Below the pieces are notes generated by a model. The model was not told the DNA's origin. It saw only the letters and a program-made list of their open reading frames with translations, and did no database searches. A program made the translations under genes and the position numbers. DNA of 64,000 bases from Bacteroidales bacterium (GTDB lineage Bacteria; Bacteroidota; Bacteroidia; Bacteroidales; UBA932), in the NCBI GenBank assembly GCA_017471965.1, contig JAFURF010000054.1:48727-112726 (forward strand). The letters are read 5' to 3'. Each line of letters begins with the position of its first letter. Within the stretch, counting starts at the first letter, position 1. Shown one piece after another: positions 29,650 through 36,159 of this stretch.

Positions 29650-30116
29650 AAAAGAAAAGATCCTTCGCAAGATTCTATGCCATTGCTAAAGAGAAGCACA
29701 TAGACCTGAGCGAACACAAAGAGACCTTGGTCAGCCAGTTTACTGATGGCCGTACAGACTCCCTCCGGGAAATGACCGAGGATGAGTATGAAGAGATGTG
29801 TGACTGTCTCCAGTCCGGCAGACCAGCCGGGATGAGCAAAGAAGAGTTCAGATCGGAACTGCGGTACTTGAGATCAGGAGTACTCAAGCGACTACAGAAA
29901 CTTGGAGTAGATACTTCAGATGATTGTATGGTGGCCGTTAACAACTACTGCCTCAGCCCCAAGATAGCCGGAAAGCCGTTCGGGCTCCTGACCCTTGAGG
30001 AACTGAGGAAACTCATACCGAAACTGGAAGCAATGCTGAAGAAGAAGCGGACAGAACAGCCAAAGCCACTGAGGACAATACCGATTTTTATAAACCCTAA
30101 TCAATTACCAAGTTAA
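29646..30116 (+). CDS. GemA/Gp16-like phage regulatory protein
   Basis: From the ATG at 29646, in overlap with the preceding stop, the 156-residue protein is helical. SFARFYAIAKEKHIDLSEHK and CLSPKIAGKPFGLLTLEELR KLIPKLEAM resemble the Mu GemA (gp16) family. The context between the MuB-like and other early genes agrees. In Mu, GemA affects host gyrase/SOS and DNA metabolism; a like role here is inference. Confidence 0.6.
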   Translation: MKKKRSFARFYAIAKEKHIDLSEHKETLVSQFTDGRTDSLREMTEDEYEEMCDCLQSGRPAGMSKEEFRSELRYLRSGVLKRLQKLGVDTSDDCMVAVNNYCLSPKIAGKPFGLLTLEELRKLIPKLEAMLKKKRTEQPKPLRTIPIFINPNQLPS

Positions 30117-30117
30117 T

Positions 30118-30993
30118 ATGGCAAAGGATATTTTCACAAAGCAGTGGATAACTGAGAACTCGCTTGACATCGTGTCACGTTACGCAAAAGGCATCCTGAC
30201 ATTGAGAGGATTGCACTATCAGTTGGTCTCCATCGGAATGACAAACAGCCTCCGTCACTATAAGAGAGTGGTCAATGCTATGATTGATGCAAGATGGGAA
30301 GGGCTTGTTGACTTTGATACATTCTCGGATCTTGATAGATCTATGGTCGGAGAGACCCGATGGAAAACAACAGATCTTCAGGCTTCCATTGAAGAGGCAA
30401 AAGGATCCATTAACGACTGGATGGAATACTACTACAAGAACAGATGGGAGAATCAGGAGTACTACCCTGAGATCTTCATTGAGAAAAAGGCTCTGCAGGG
30501 AGTGTTCCAGCCGATATGTTCAAGGAACAGGATTGCCCTTGGTGCTTGCAAAGGTTATCCGTCCTTGACATTCCTTCATCAAGCAGCACAGCGATTCATT
30601 GAGGCCGAATCAGAGGGAAAGAAACCGATCATCCTATACTTTGGCGATTACGATCCATCCGGAGAGGATATTCCGAGAGCGATCAAGGAAAACCTTTGGA
30701 ATCTTGGATGTACCAATGTCGAAGTTCGCAGAGTCGCATTAATGGAAAGTCAGGTGCTTGCTTGGAATCTTCCTCCGGCTCCGGTCAAGGATGGAGACAG
30801 CAGATCGGCAAAGTGGAACGGACTCGGACAGGTGGAACTTGATGCCGTCGAGCCGAACAAGTTGCAGCGACTTTGTCAGAGTGCCATTGATGCAATCTTT
30901 GATAAAGATTTGTATGAAGATTTAAGGCGTGTTGAAGATGAGGAGAGGGAGATTTATCAGGAGAAACTCAGGGAATACGTAAACACACTATAG
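30118..30993 (+). CDS. Spo11/topoisomerase VI subunit A-like TOPRIM protein
   Basis: In this 291-residue protein, RGLHYQLVSIG near residues 30-40 resembles the winged-helix segment that carries the catalytic tyrosine (candidate Y34). IFIEKKALQGVF gives E122, GACKGYPSLTFL matches the conserved GKGYPD region, and YFGDYDPSGEDI gives D177 and D179. This tyrosine-E-DxD order is that of type IIB topoisomerase A subunits and Spo11. No B subunit gene is nearby. Stand-alone A-like proteins (Mini-A) have been described from mobile elements. It starts one base after the previous stop. Confidence 0.65.
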   Translation: MAKDIFTKQWITENSLDIVSRYAKGILTLRGLHYQLVSIGMTNSLRHYKRVVNAMIDARWEGLVDFDTFSDLDRSMVGETRWKTTDLQASIEEAKGSINDWMEYYYKNRWENQEYYPEIFIEKKALQGVFQPICSRNRIALGACKGYPSLTFLHQAAQRFIEAESEGKKPIILYFGDYDPSGEDIPRAIKENLWNLGCTNVEVRRVALMESQVLAWNLPPAPVKDGDSRSAKWNGLGQVELDAVEPNKLQRLCQSAIDAIFDKDLYEDLRRVEDEEREIYQEKLREYVNTL

Positions 30994-31014
30994 GATTATA
31001 AACGGCTTAAAAGA

Positions 31015-31133
31015 AAGGAGGTGAGCCTATGGTAAGATAACAGAGAAGATGGGTGGCGACAGGCATATTACAAGCGTTTTATCCACAGGTTGCAAGCCAA
31101 AACGCACTTAGAGGTTCGAGTCCTCGGCCACTC
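31015..31133 (+). ncRNA. tRNA-like element 2 with upstream minigene
   Basis: AAAGGAGGTGAG is followed by ATGGTAAGATAA, a three-codon open frame with a very strong ribosome site. Then GGGTGGC (31051-31057) pairs with GCCACTC (31127-31133). A T-arm GAGG-TTCGAGT-CCTC sits next to the 3' strand, and a GCGTTTT/AAAACGC stem encloses a GGTT-GCA-AGCC hairpin. A normal D arm is not clear. The whole 30994-31326 stretch has no protein gene. Confidence 0.35.
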
Positions 31134-31235
31134 ACAACGCCCGGAAAATAGATGTCATAAAAATGTTTGATTAGTTAATATTGAGTAGAGAGGCTTTCCA
31201 AATCGGAGATGGGCGCTGTACCGGAAAACTCTTGG

Positions 31236-31305
31236 GGGTTGGCAGGGCTGGAGAGATCCGGCATAGCACAGGAAGATCCTGTTTCAGTTCGAGTCTGAAC
31301 AACCT
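31236..31305 (+). ncRNA. tRNA-like element 3
   Basis: GGGTTG (31236-31241) pairs with CAACCT (31300-31305). Inside lie CTGGA-GAGA-TCCGG, ACAGGA-AGA-TCCTGT and a perfect T arm TTCAG-TTCGAGT-CTGAA. The result is a four-way junction with a tRNA-type T arm but a three-base loop in the middle arm. Confidence 0.35.
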
Positions 31306-31326
31306 ACGACTTTAAATATAAGAAGT

Positions 31327-31620
31327 ATGGGGAAAACAATTTATTACACAAAGGTCAAGGTACGATTCCCAAGGAATACGTACACCGTTCAGGGGGTGTT
31401 GCTTAATCCCTGCAATGAGCATTACACAAGGCAGTTCATAGGGAATTTGGCCATTCAGGATGCACTCCAGCATCTGATTATGGAAGAGAACATCCCTGAG
31501 ACCGACTTCTCTGAAGCACTGATAACGGTGCATTTGAGAAAGAGGACGGTAGGCATAATGAGAACAGTCAATGTGATGACTTCAAAAAACATCAAGGTCA
31601 AAAGAATCAATTTCCAATAA
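31327..31620 (+). CDS. hypothetical phage protein
   Basis: This 97-residue, basic, beta-rich protein (MGKTIYYTKVKVRFPRNTYT, ending SKNIKVKRINFQ) follows the tRNA-like region and precedes the DUF3164 gene by one base. No family recognised. Confidence 0.65.
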   Translation: MGKTIYYTKVKVRFPRNTYTVQGVLLNPCNEHYTRQFIGNLAIQDALQHLIMEENIPETDFSEALITVHLRKRTVGIMRTVNVMTSKNIKVKRINFQ

Positions 31621-31621
31621 T

Positions 31622-32275
31622 ATGGACATCTCTAATTTATCACCAGCAGAAAGGGCAAACTTAATGGCCCAGCTTGAGGCTCAGGATCGTGCCGAGAAAC
31701 AGAAACGAGAAGATGATATCAACGCCTACAAGGATACCGTTGATGACTTCGTAAAACGGGTTTTCGCAATGCTTCTGCCACTGAGCGAGCAGTTGAAGGA
31801 GGCCAAGAACACCATCTTCAAGGAAAAGGATGCAATCGTTGACATCAAGGAAGCCCTGTACGATACCAAACTGGATCGTCACAGCAACACCTTCACAACC
31901 TCTGACGGCAAGATAACCCTCTCAATGGGATATCGCACAGTGGACGGATGGTCGGATGACGCAGAGGCCGGAATCGCCAAGATGATGGACTATATGAAGT
32001 CTCTTTCCAAGGATGAGAACGGGGCAAAGCAGAACAAGATCATTATGGAACTGCTTGCCAAGGATAAGAAAGGCAACCTGAAACTATCCTCAATCGTCCA
32101 GCTGGAGAGGCACGCACATGAGTTCGGTGATCCGCTCTTCATTGAGGCTGTTAAGATCATCAAGGATTCATACAGGCCACAGGAGACAAGCCAGTTCATA
32201 TCCCTCTCATATAGGGATGACGACGGAGAAAAGCATACCGTTCCTCTGTCTTTGTCGAAAATGGATATAAAATAA
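31622..32275 (+). CDS. DUF3164-family phage protein
   Basis: The 217-residue protein matches the DUF3164 pattern of Mu-like phages: a helical N-terminus (INAYKDTVDDFVKRVF), FTTSDGKITLSMGYRTVDGW in the middle, LLAKDKKGNLKLSSIVQLE and a C-terminal DSYRPQETSQFISLSYRD. The function of the family is unknown; it is found in early/middle regions of Mu-type phages. The next small gene starts on its stop codon. Confidence 0.75.
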   Translation: MDISNLSPAERANLMAQLEAQDRAEKQKREDDINAYKDTVDDFVKRVFAMLLPLSEQLKEAKNTIFKEKDAIVDIKEALYDTKLDRHSNTFTTSDGKITLSMGYRTVDGWSDDAEAGIAKMMDYMKSLSKDENGAKQNKIIMELLAKDKKGNLKLSSIVQLERHAHEFGDPLFIEAVKIIKDSYRPQETSQFISLSYRDDDGEKHTVPLSLSKMDIK

Positions 32276-32424
32276 TGGATTCAAATTCTGAAATTATGTT
32301 AGAGACATTGAGAGATTATATTCTTGAGCAGATCAAGGATCTGCCGGGAGAAGAACAGAGGGATATCCTCAGTGAACTTGCAGGAGATTTGCAGGTGATG
32401 GCAGAAGGATACGGCATTGATTAA
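32275..32424 (+). CDS. small hypothetical phage protein (49 residues)
   Basis: The ATG overlaps the DUF3164 stop (TAATG). The product is MDSNSEIMLETLRDYILEQI followed by an acidic helix and QVMAEGYGID. The coupling and helical, acidic composition support a real gene. No family recognised. Confidence 0.5.
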   Translation: MDSNSEIMLETLRDYILEQIKDLPGEEQRDILSELAGDLQVMAEGYGID

Positions 32425-32438
32425 AGTAGGAGGTTAAT

Positions 32439-32696
32439 ATGGGATATAATGCTTACATTGTTAAATGCCAATGCACTCATAAGGGTTATCAGACTCTGAC
32501 AATAACAGCACTGGTTGTAAAGAAGTCTGCAAAATCCAAATTCACTCAAGCGAATATTGCAAAGTTGGCAGAAGCAAAGGTGAGAGAGTATTTGGCTCGA
32601 ATAATCAAGGAAAACGCACTGGATATCTCAGAGCAGGGATTCAGCATAAAAACAAAAATGAAGGGCTTTGAATATTATTTCATAGATGCTCTGTAA
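32439..32696 (+). CDS. hypothetical phage protein
   Basis: This 85-residue protein (MGYNAYIVKCQCTHKGYQTL) is preceded by AGGAGG. It has two CxC-spaced cysteines near the N-terminus and a basic middle. No family recognised. Confidence 0.6.
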   Translation: MGYNAYIVKCQCTHKGYQTLTITALVVKKSAKSKFTQANIAKLAEAKVREYLARIIKENALDISEQGFSIKTKMKGFEYYFIDAL

Positions 32697-32714
32697 TACA
32701 ATGGAGGGTGAGAT

Positions 32715-33113
32715 ATGGAGAATTTTGAAAAGGTTGTGAAAGCCGGATTTAAGGTATTGAAAGCCAGTACGGCAATGCCTGTGATCGAAGAGTTCAAGGT
32801 TGAGTACATAGGCAGTTCCGTCTTGAGTTGGTGGGATAAGGCCTATGAGTTCAAGACCAAGAAGCAGAGAGATCAGGCTTTGAAGAAGATGCAGGAAGAT
32901 GATCCTAAAGTGCTTGATGCAGACGGAAAGAGTTTCAAGGATAAGGTTGCTGCAGCCGGATTCAAGATCCTGCGACTGGATGAATACTACCACCGGATCA
33001 AGATATGGGTTAGTGATTCTGCGTGGAAGGTCTATGAGAAGTTTGAAAGCAGTGAAAAGGCTGTTGAAAGAATGGAGCAACTGCTGGAGAATGACAAAAT
33101 AATTTCCGGATGA
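32715..33113 (+). CDS. hypothetical phage protein
   Basis: The 132-residue protein is preceded by GGAGG. It consists of two similar halves: EKVVKAGFKVLKAS...EEFKVEYIG...YEFKTKKQRDQALKKMQED and DKVAAAGFKILRLD...YYHRIKIWV...YEKFESSEKAVERMEQL. That suggests an internal duplication of a small alpha/beta unit. Function unknown. Confidence 0.65.
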   Translation: MENFEKVVKAGFKVLKASTAMPVIEEFKVEYIGSSVLSWWDKAYEFKTKKQRDQALKKMQEDDPKVLDADGKSFKDKVAAAGFKILRLDEYYHRIKIWVSDSAWKVYEKFESSEKAVERMEQLLENDKIISG

Positions 33114-33114
33114 T

Positions 33115-33339
33115 ATGGATCCTAAAAACATCTTTACGATCAAACGTCTCATAAAGGATGTAGAGGAACTGGAGGAAGCACTGGATCTGTTCGTGGAAAA
33201 GGGATGCCACGCAGAGGTGGCAGCACACTACGGGAAAGATTCAAAGAGAGTACCTCTGCCGAAGGGATTTAATGAGCGGATAGCACAGATGATCCGAGAC
33301 GAGATAGCGGATATCCATAAGAAGATGGAAGCCCTATAA
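33115..33339 (+). CDS. hypothetical phage protein
   Basis: This 74-residue helical acidic protein (MDPKNIFTIKRLIKDVEELE, ending IADIHKKMEAL) starts one base after the preceding stop and closes this gene cluster before a strong hairpin. No family recognised. Confidence 0.6.
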   Translation: MDPKNIFTIKRLIKDVEELEEALDLFVEKGCHAEVAAHYGKDSKRVPLPKGFNERIAQMIRDEIADIHKKMEAL

Positions 33340-33341
33340 GC

Positions 33342-33371
33342 AACTACCGCCTTCTTGACGGGGCGGTAGTT
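33342..33371 (+). terminator. hairpin at the end of the early/middle gene cluster
   Basis: AACTACCGCC (33342-33351) and GGCGGTAGTT (33362-33371) form a perfect 10-bp stem. It is followed by CCC and an A-run rather than a T-run, so termination would need help. It separates the gene cluster from the next promoter. Confidence 0.45.
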
Positions 33372-33406
33372 CCCAAAAAGATTTGAGTTCTTTGAAATTT
33401 TATTCT

Positions 33407-33414
33407 TACATTTG
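33407..33414 (+). promoter_or_regulatory. -7 promoter element of the BRO leader RNA
   Basis: TACATTTG fits TAnnTTTG, and TTTG occurs upstream at 33382-33385. Transcription would begin near 33421, the first base of the closing stem of the leader RNA. Confidence 0.6.
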
Positions 33415-33420
33415 CCCTCG

Positions 33421-33541
33421 CAGACCTACATATTCATAGTCGAGAGGTGTCAAATGAGAATTTGAGCCTTCGTGAGCCGTTTGGAACGGTACTGATATAC
33501 CTCTGTGTATGTGGGTCTGCAGCACGGAGGCTTTTTTATTA
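33421..33541 (+). ncRNA. structured leader RNA / attenuator upstream of the BRO gene
   Basis: CAGACCTACATA (33421-33432) pairs with TATGTGGGTCTG (33508-33519). Inside are AGAGGT/ACCTCT, TCAAAT-GAGA-ATTTGA and CCGTT-TGG-AACGG. A competing stem AGCCTTCGTG/CACGGAGGCT followed by TTTTTT at 33533-33538 is a good intrinsic terminator. The BRO start codon lies about 25 bases beyond. No known RNA family recognised. Confidence 0.6.
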
Positions 33542-33562
33542 ACAACTTTAATTCTTTTCAGT

Positions 33563-34198
33563 ATGCAGACCCGAAAGAATGAAGCTGGCAACTTACTGCC
33601 AATGGAGTACACTTTCAACGGTACTCAGATCAGGACAATCGTCCTCGATGGTATTCCTTATTTTGTAGCAGCCGATGTCTGTGGCTGCTTGTCAATTTCA
33701 AACAACAGAGATGCGGTATCACGCCTTGACGAAGATGAATCAAGGGGGTCGGTAATGCCGACACCCTCAGGCCGTCAAAGGATGATCCTTGTGAACGAAT
33801 CCGGACTCTACCATTTATGCTTTATGTCACGCAAACCGGAGGCAAAGGTGTTCCGCAGATGGGTGACATCTGAGGTGCTGCCGGAACTGCGGAAGACAGG
33901 AGCATATTCTGTCCTTCCGGATGTGGCGTGTCAGGTAGTGAATGACCGCAGGATGTACCCTTTCCACGAAATGGCAATAAAACTGGGGTACAAGAGCGTG
34001 GGATCGCTTTACGATAAGAGAAGCCGATATCCGGGTCAATTCGTCAAGATCGGGCGTTTGCTCTTTGCCAGCGAAGAGATATGCCGATTCTTGGCCGTCT
34101 CAAGAAGAGTGTTCCGGATGAGACAGACGATGACTGAACTGCAGCCAGTCTTGGGTGCTGCACCTGAAAACACCCTCTTCGGCTATGGCAAAGCGTAA
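33563..34198 (+). CDS. BRO-N domain antirepressor
   Basis: From the ATG at 33563 (an internal ATG at 33602 is also possible) it has 211 residues. A BRO-N domain is followed by a C-terminal KilA/ANT-like region with a helix-turn-helix-like LGYKSVGSLYDKRSRYPGQF. BRO-N marks are FNGTQIRTIVLDGIPYFVAA, DVCGCLSISNNRDAVSRLDE, VNESGLYHLCFMSRKPEAKV and FRRWVTSEVLPELRKTGAY. Such proteins counteract phage repressors, so it may tune lysogeny. It is preceded by the attenuator-like RNA. Confidence 0.88.
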   Translation: MQTRKNEAGNLLPMEYTFNGTQIRTIVLDGIPYFVAADVCGCLSISNNRDAVSRLDEDESRGSVMPTPSGRQRMILVNESGLYHLCFMSRKPEAKVFRRWVTSEVLPELRKTGAYSVLPDVACQVVNDRRMYPFHEMAIKLGYKSVGSLYDKRSRYPGQFVKIGRLLFASEEICRFLAVSRRVFRMRQTMTELQPVLGAAPENTLFGYGKA

Positions 34199-34358
34199 CG
34201 ACTTCAGGAAAAGGTATCTTGTGACAGAGGGAGATCTGTTTCAGTTGTATGCAAACATTATGGAGGTAAGGAACGAGGAGAAGAGAGCCCAGTTTATGTC
34301 AGAGTTCCGGAAACTCCTGAAGGAATCGACCAAGGTCAGACTCGTAACGGAACAATAG
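34185..34358 (+). CDS. small hypothetical phage protein
   Basis: The 57-residue basic protein (MAKRNDFRKRYLVTEGDLFQ) starts inside the last codons of the BRO gene in another frame, a typical coupled start. It is helical with no family assigned. The alternative upstream start is inside the BRO frame. Confidence 0.55.
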   Translation: MAKRNDFRKRYLVTEGDLFQLYANIMEVRNEEKRAQFMSEFRKLLKESTKVRLVTEQ

Positions 34359-34367
34359 GAGGTGCGT

Positions 34368-34577
34368 ATGGTAAAGTTTGAGAAAGACAGTTATCGGATA
34401 GATATCCATACAGGCACTAATCCTGTCGAGAACTATCTTGCGTTGCAGGAGGAGATCGCTTATGTATTCAGTGTGCTGCGCCCGGAGATCCTTCCGGATG
34501 AAGGACTACCGCAGCTGGCCATTCTTCTGATGAATATGCAGCCGGATTGGGATACTGCCCGGAAGATGGCTGAATAA
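34368..34577 (+). CDS. small hypothetical phage protein
   Basis: The ATG at 34368 is chosen over a GTG at 34362 because AGGAGG lies at 34357-34362. The 69-residue product (MVKFEKDSYRIDIHTGTNPV) is acidic and helical toward the end. Unknown function. Confidence 0.55.
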   Translation: MVKFEKDSYRIDIHTGTNPVENYLALQEEIAYVFSVLRPEILPDEGLPQLAILLMNMQPDWDTARKMAE

Positions 34578-34605
34578 CTTAAAATATCTTAATATTAGCA
34601 AGTTG

Positions 34606-34638
34606 GTAGGGAGAATCGTGCGATTCTCCCTACTTTTG
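34606..34638 (+). promoter_or_regulatory. perfect palindrome overlapping a -7 promoter element
   Basis: GTAGGGAGAATCG and CGATTCTCCCTAC, separated by TG, form a 13-bp inverted repeat (34606-34633). TACTTTTG at 34631-34638 fits TAnnTTTG and begins in its right arm. The usual -33 TTG is missing at the correct distance. This suits an activator- or repressor-controlled middle/late promoter for the next gene. Confidence 0.55.
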
Positions 34639-34655
34639 CGTAAATACCTGAACGA

Positions 34656-34919
34656 ATGTCAAGAGGACGAAATAAACTGATAGCCAAACGAAACGCAGCC
34701 ATTTACAACAGGTGGCTTTATTGGACGGAAACCCAGCGTCGAAGGTTTGACGATGTCCTCACCATCCTGTCAGAAGAGGAGTTCTTTCTGTCAGAGGACA
34801 GGATCCTGCGTATCATTCGTGATCAGATCAAAGCCGGGGCTGATCATCTGGAAGAGACAAAGCCTGTAAGCAAGCCTTCCCGGATGACCAAAGCGCAGAA
34901 GAAGTTAGTCGTCAAATAG
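34656..34919 (+). CDS. hypothetical phage protein
   Basis: This 87-residue strongly basic protein (MSRGRNKLIAKRNAAIYNRW, ending MTKAQKKLVVK) has a helical core RFDDVLTILSEEEFFLSEDR. It is the only gene behind the palindrome-covered promoter, so it could be a regulator such as a late activator, but no family is recognised. Its end overlaps the convergent head gene by 15 bases. Confidence 0.55.
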   Translation: MSRGRNKLIAKRNAAIYNRWLYWTETQRRRFDDVLTILSEEEFFLSEDRILRIIRDQIKAGADHLEETKPVSKPSRMTKAQKKLVVK

Positions 34920-35363
34920 ATCTTCTGTGATCTTCAGAGCAAAGGTTGATTCATAGACCTTGACATTCCCGAACAGGGTGTAGCACCTTGTGGAAAGTCT
35001 GCGGAGTTCGCTCATCGTGTCTTGGTCGAAGTTGTAACAGTGCAGAGCCTTGCAGATCTTCTTATGCATCCTGTTCCTCTCCTTCAGCCGGACGAATCCA
35101 TCTCTTGAAGGCTGTGATGAGAGGTGTGTATCTTCATAGCAACTAAAGGCGTTCTTGACCGTAACGGTTACGTCACCTCGCTGTTCAGAAGCATATTTGT
35201 CAGAATCCCACTGGATGTCTGCAACATTTATCAGGGCACAGGGAAAGAGTACCGGGTACTGATCTCCGGTCTCGATGAGCTGTCCTGTATCTTCGTCAAT
35301 GGTCACAAGACCGGGAACTTCGTTTGCCAGTCTTTCCGCAATGTAGAGATAGAGTTCTTCCAT
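34905..35363 (-). CDS. putative head-tail connector/tail completion protein
   Basis: This 152-residue protein (MEELYLYIAERLANEVPGLV) is last in the leftward head operon, after the gpG-like gene. VLFPCALINVADIQWDSD and YTLFGNVKVYESTFALKI resemble small tail-terminator/joining proteins. The assignment rests mainly on position and size. Confidence 0.5.
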   Translation of the reverse strand: MEELYLYIAERLANEVPGLVTIDEDTGQLIETGDQYPVLFPCALINVADIQWDSDKYASEQRGDVTVTVKNAFSCYEDTHLSSQPSRDGFVRLKERNRMHKKICKALHCYNFDQDTMSELRRLSTRCYTLFGNVKVYESTFALKITEDLFDD

Positions 35364-35367
35364 ATCC

Positions 35368-35985
35368 TTATGAGTTTAATATTTTGAGTATTTCCTTTTC
35401 AATGTAGTTTTGGATCTTTACATCCAGTTCAGCACTATCTCCCATAAACTGCCTTTTCGGGATGTTTATGCTGAGTTCTGTCTTCTTTGTCAGGGCTAAT
35501 CCCTTCCATTTCAGGGCTTCCTCCGGGATGTTGCTTTCAGACTTGCCCTGTTTGCCCCTTTTCTTGCCTTTTCCGGGGCTTTTGGACTCTCCTGCGAGTT
35601 GGTAATACTTGGCCCAAGCAAACCGCCTCATTTTGGGCGTTACTTTGACGGGGATAGTACCGCCTTCGTTGTGGATCTGTGCATATATGACATCATTGAA
35701 TATCGTGACCTTGGCCATTCCCGGAGTGTAGCCGATGGAACTATACAGGTGCTTCCTTGAAGAGAGAAGTGTCGGGTACTGCGAATCCGCATCTGTTCCT
35801 CCTGAAGATAGTCGCTTGGCTGGCTTCCAAGGATTGATCCCGTTATTGACGAAGCCACCCTTGACAAAGTTTTCCTGAAAGTGGCTCTTTGCAAGACGGC
35901 CAACGGCCACAGGCAGTCTGCGCTGTACCAGTTCCTGCGTCTGCCGGACAAATCTCTTTATATCGTCTTCAATCTTATCAGCCAT
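35368..35985 (-). CDS. phage virion morphogenesis protein (Mu gpG-like)
   Basis: This 205-residue protein has an N-terminal helix (RFVRQTQELVQRRLPVAVGR), HFQENFVKGGFVNNGINPWK, LLSSRKHLYSSIGYTP and VIYAQIHNEGGTIPVKVT, the family pattern of Mu gpG tail-completion proteins (phage_tail_S). A basic KGKKRGKQGKS loop follows. It lies between the MuF-like and connector-like genes, separated from MuF by a 170-bp gap with a small RNA on the opposite strand. Confidence 0.8.
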   Translation of the reverse strand: MADKIEDDIKRFVRQTQELVQRRLPVAVGRLAKSHFQENFVKGGFVNNGINPWKPAKRLSSGGTDADSQYPTLLSSRKHLYSSIGYTPGMAKVTIFNDVIYAQIHNEGGTIPVKVTPKMRRFAWAKYYQLAGESKSPGKGKKRGKQGKSESNIPEEALKWKGLALTKKTELSINIPKRQFMGDSAELDVKIQNYIEKEILKILNS

Positions 35986-36046
35986 TTGAACGGTGTTTTT
36001 AAGGCTGTTTTCAAAGTGCGTTCAAACTTTCAAAACAGGTATATTG

Positions 36047-36076
36047 TTTGTAATTCAAAAAATATCATTATATTTG
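36047..36076 (+). promoter_or_regulatory. promoter of a small RNA antisense to the head operon
   Basis: TTTG (36047-36050), 18 bases, TATATTTG (36069-36076) is a close Bacteroidetes promoter match reading rightward, opposite to the flanking head genes. Confidence 0.65.
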
Positions 36077-36082
36077 CGGTGA

Positions 36083-36158
36083 CATCAGATCATACTGATG
36101 TTTGAAAGCCACCTCATAGACCAGGTTGTTACCTGCAATCTTCTGAGGTGGTTTTCAT
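36083..36158 (+). ncRNA. small structured RNA between gpG-like and MuF-like genes
   Basis: Downstream of the promoter lie a CATCAG/CTGATG hairpin, then AAAGCCACCTCA (36105-36116) pairing with TGAGGTGGTTTT (36144-36155). The latter encloses a CAGGT-TGTT-ACCTG hairpin and is followed by CATTTTAT, an intrinsic terminator. The predicted RNA is about 75 bases and has no open frame. It may also terminate the leftward operon. Confidence 0.55.
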
Positions 36159-36159
36159 T

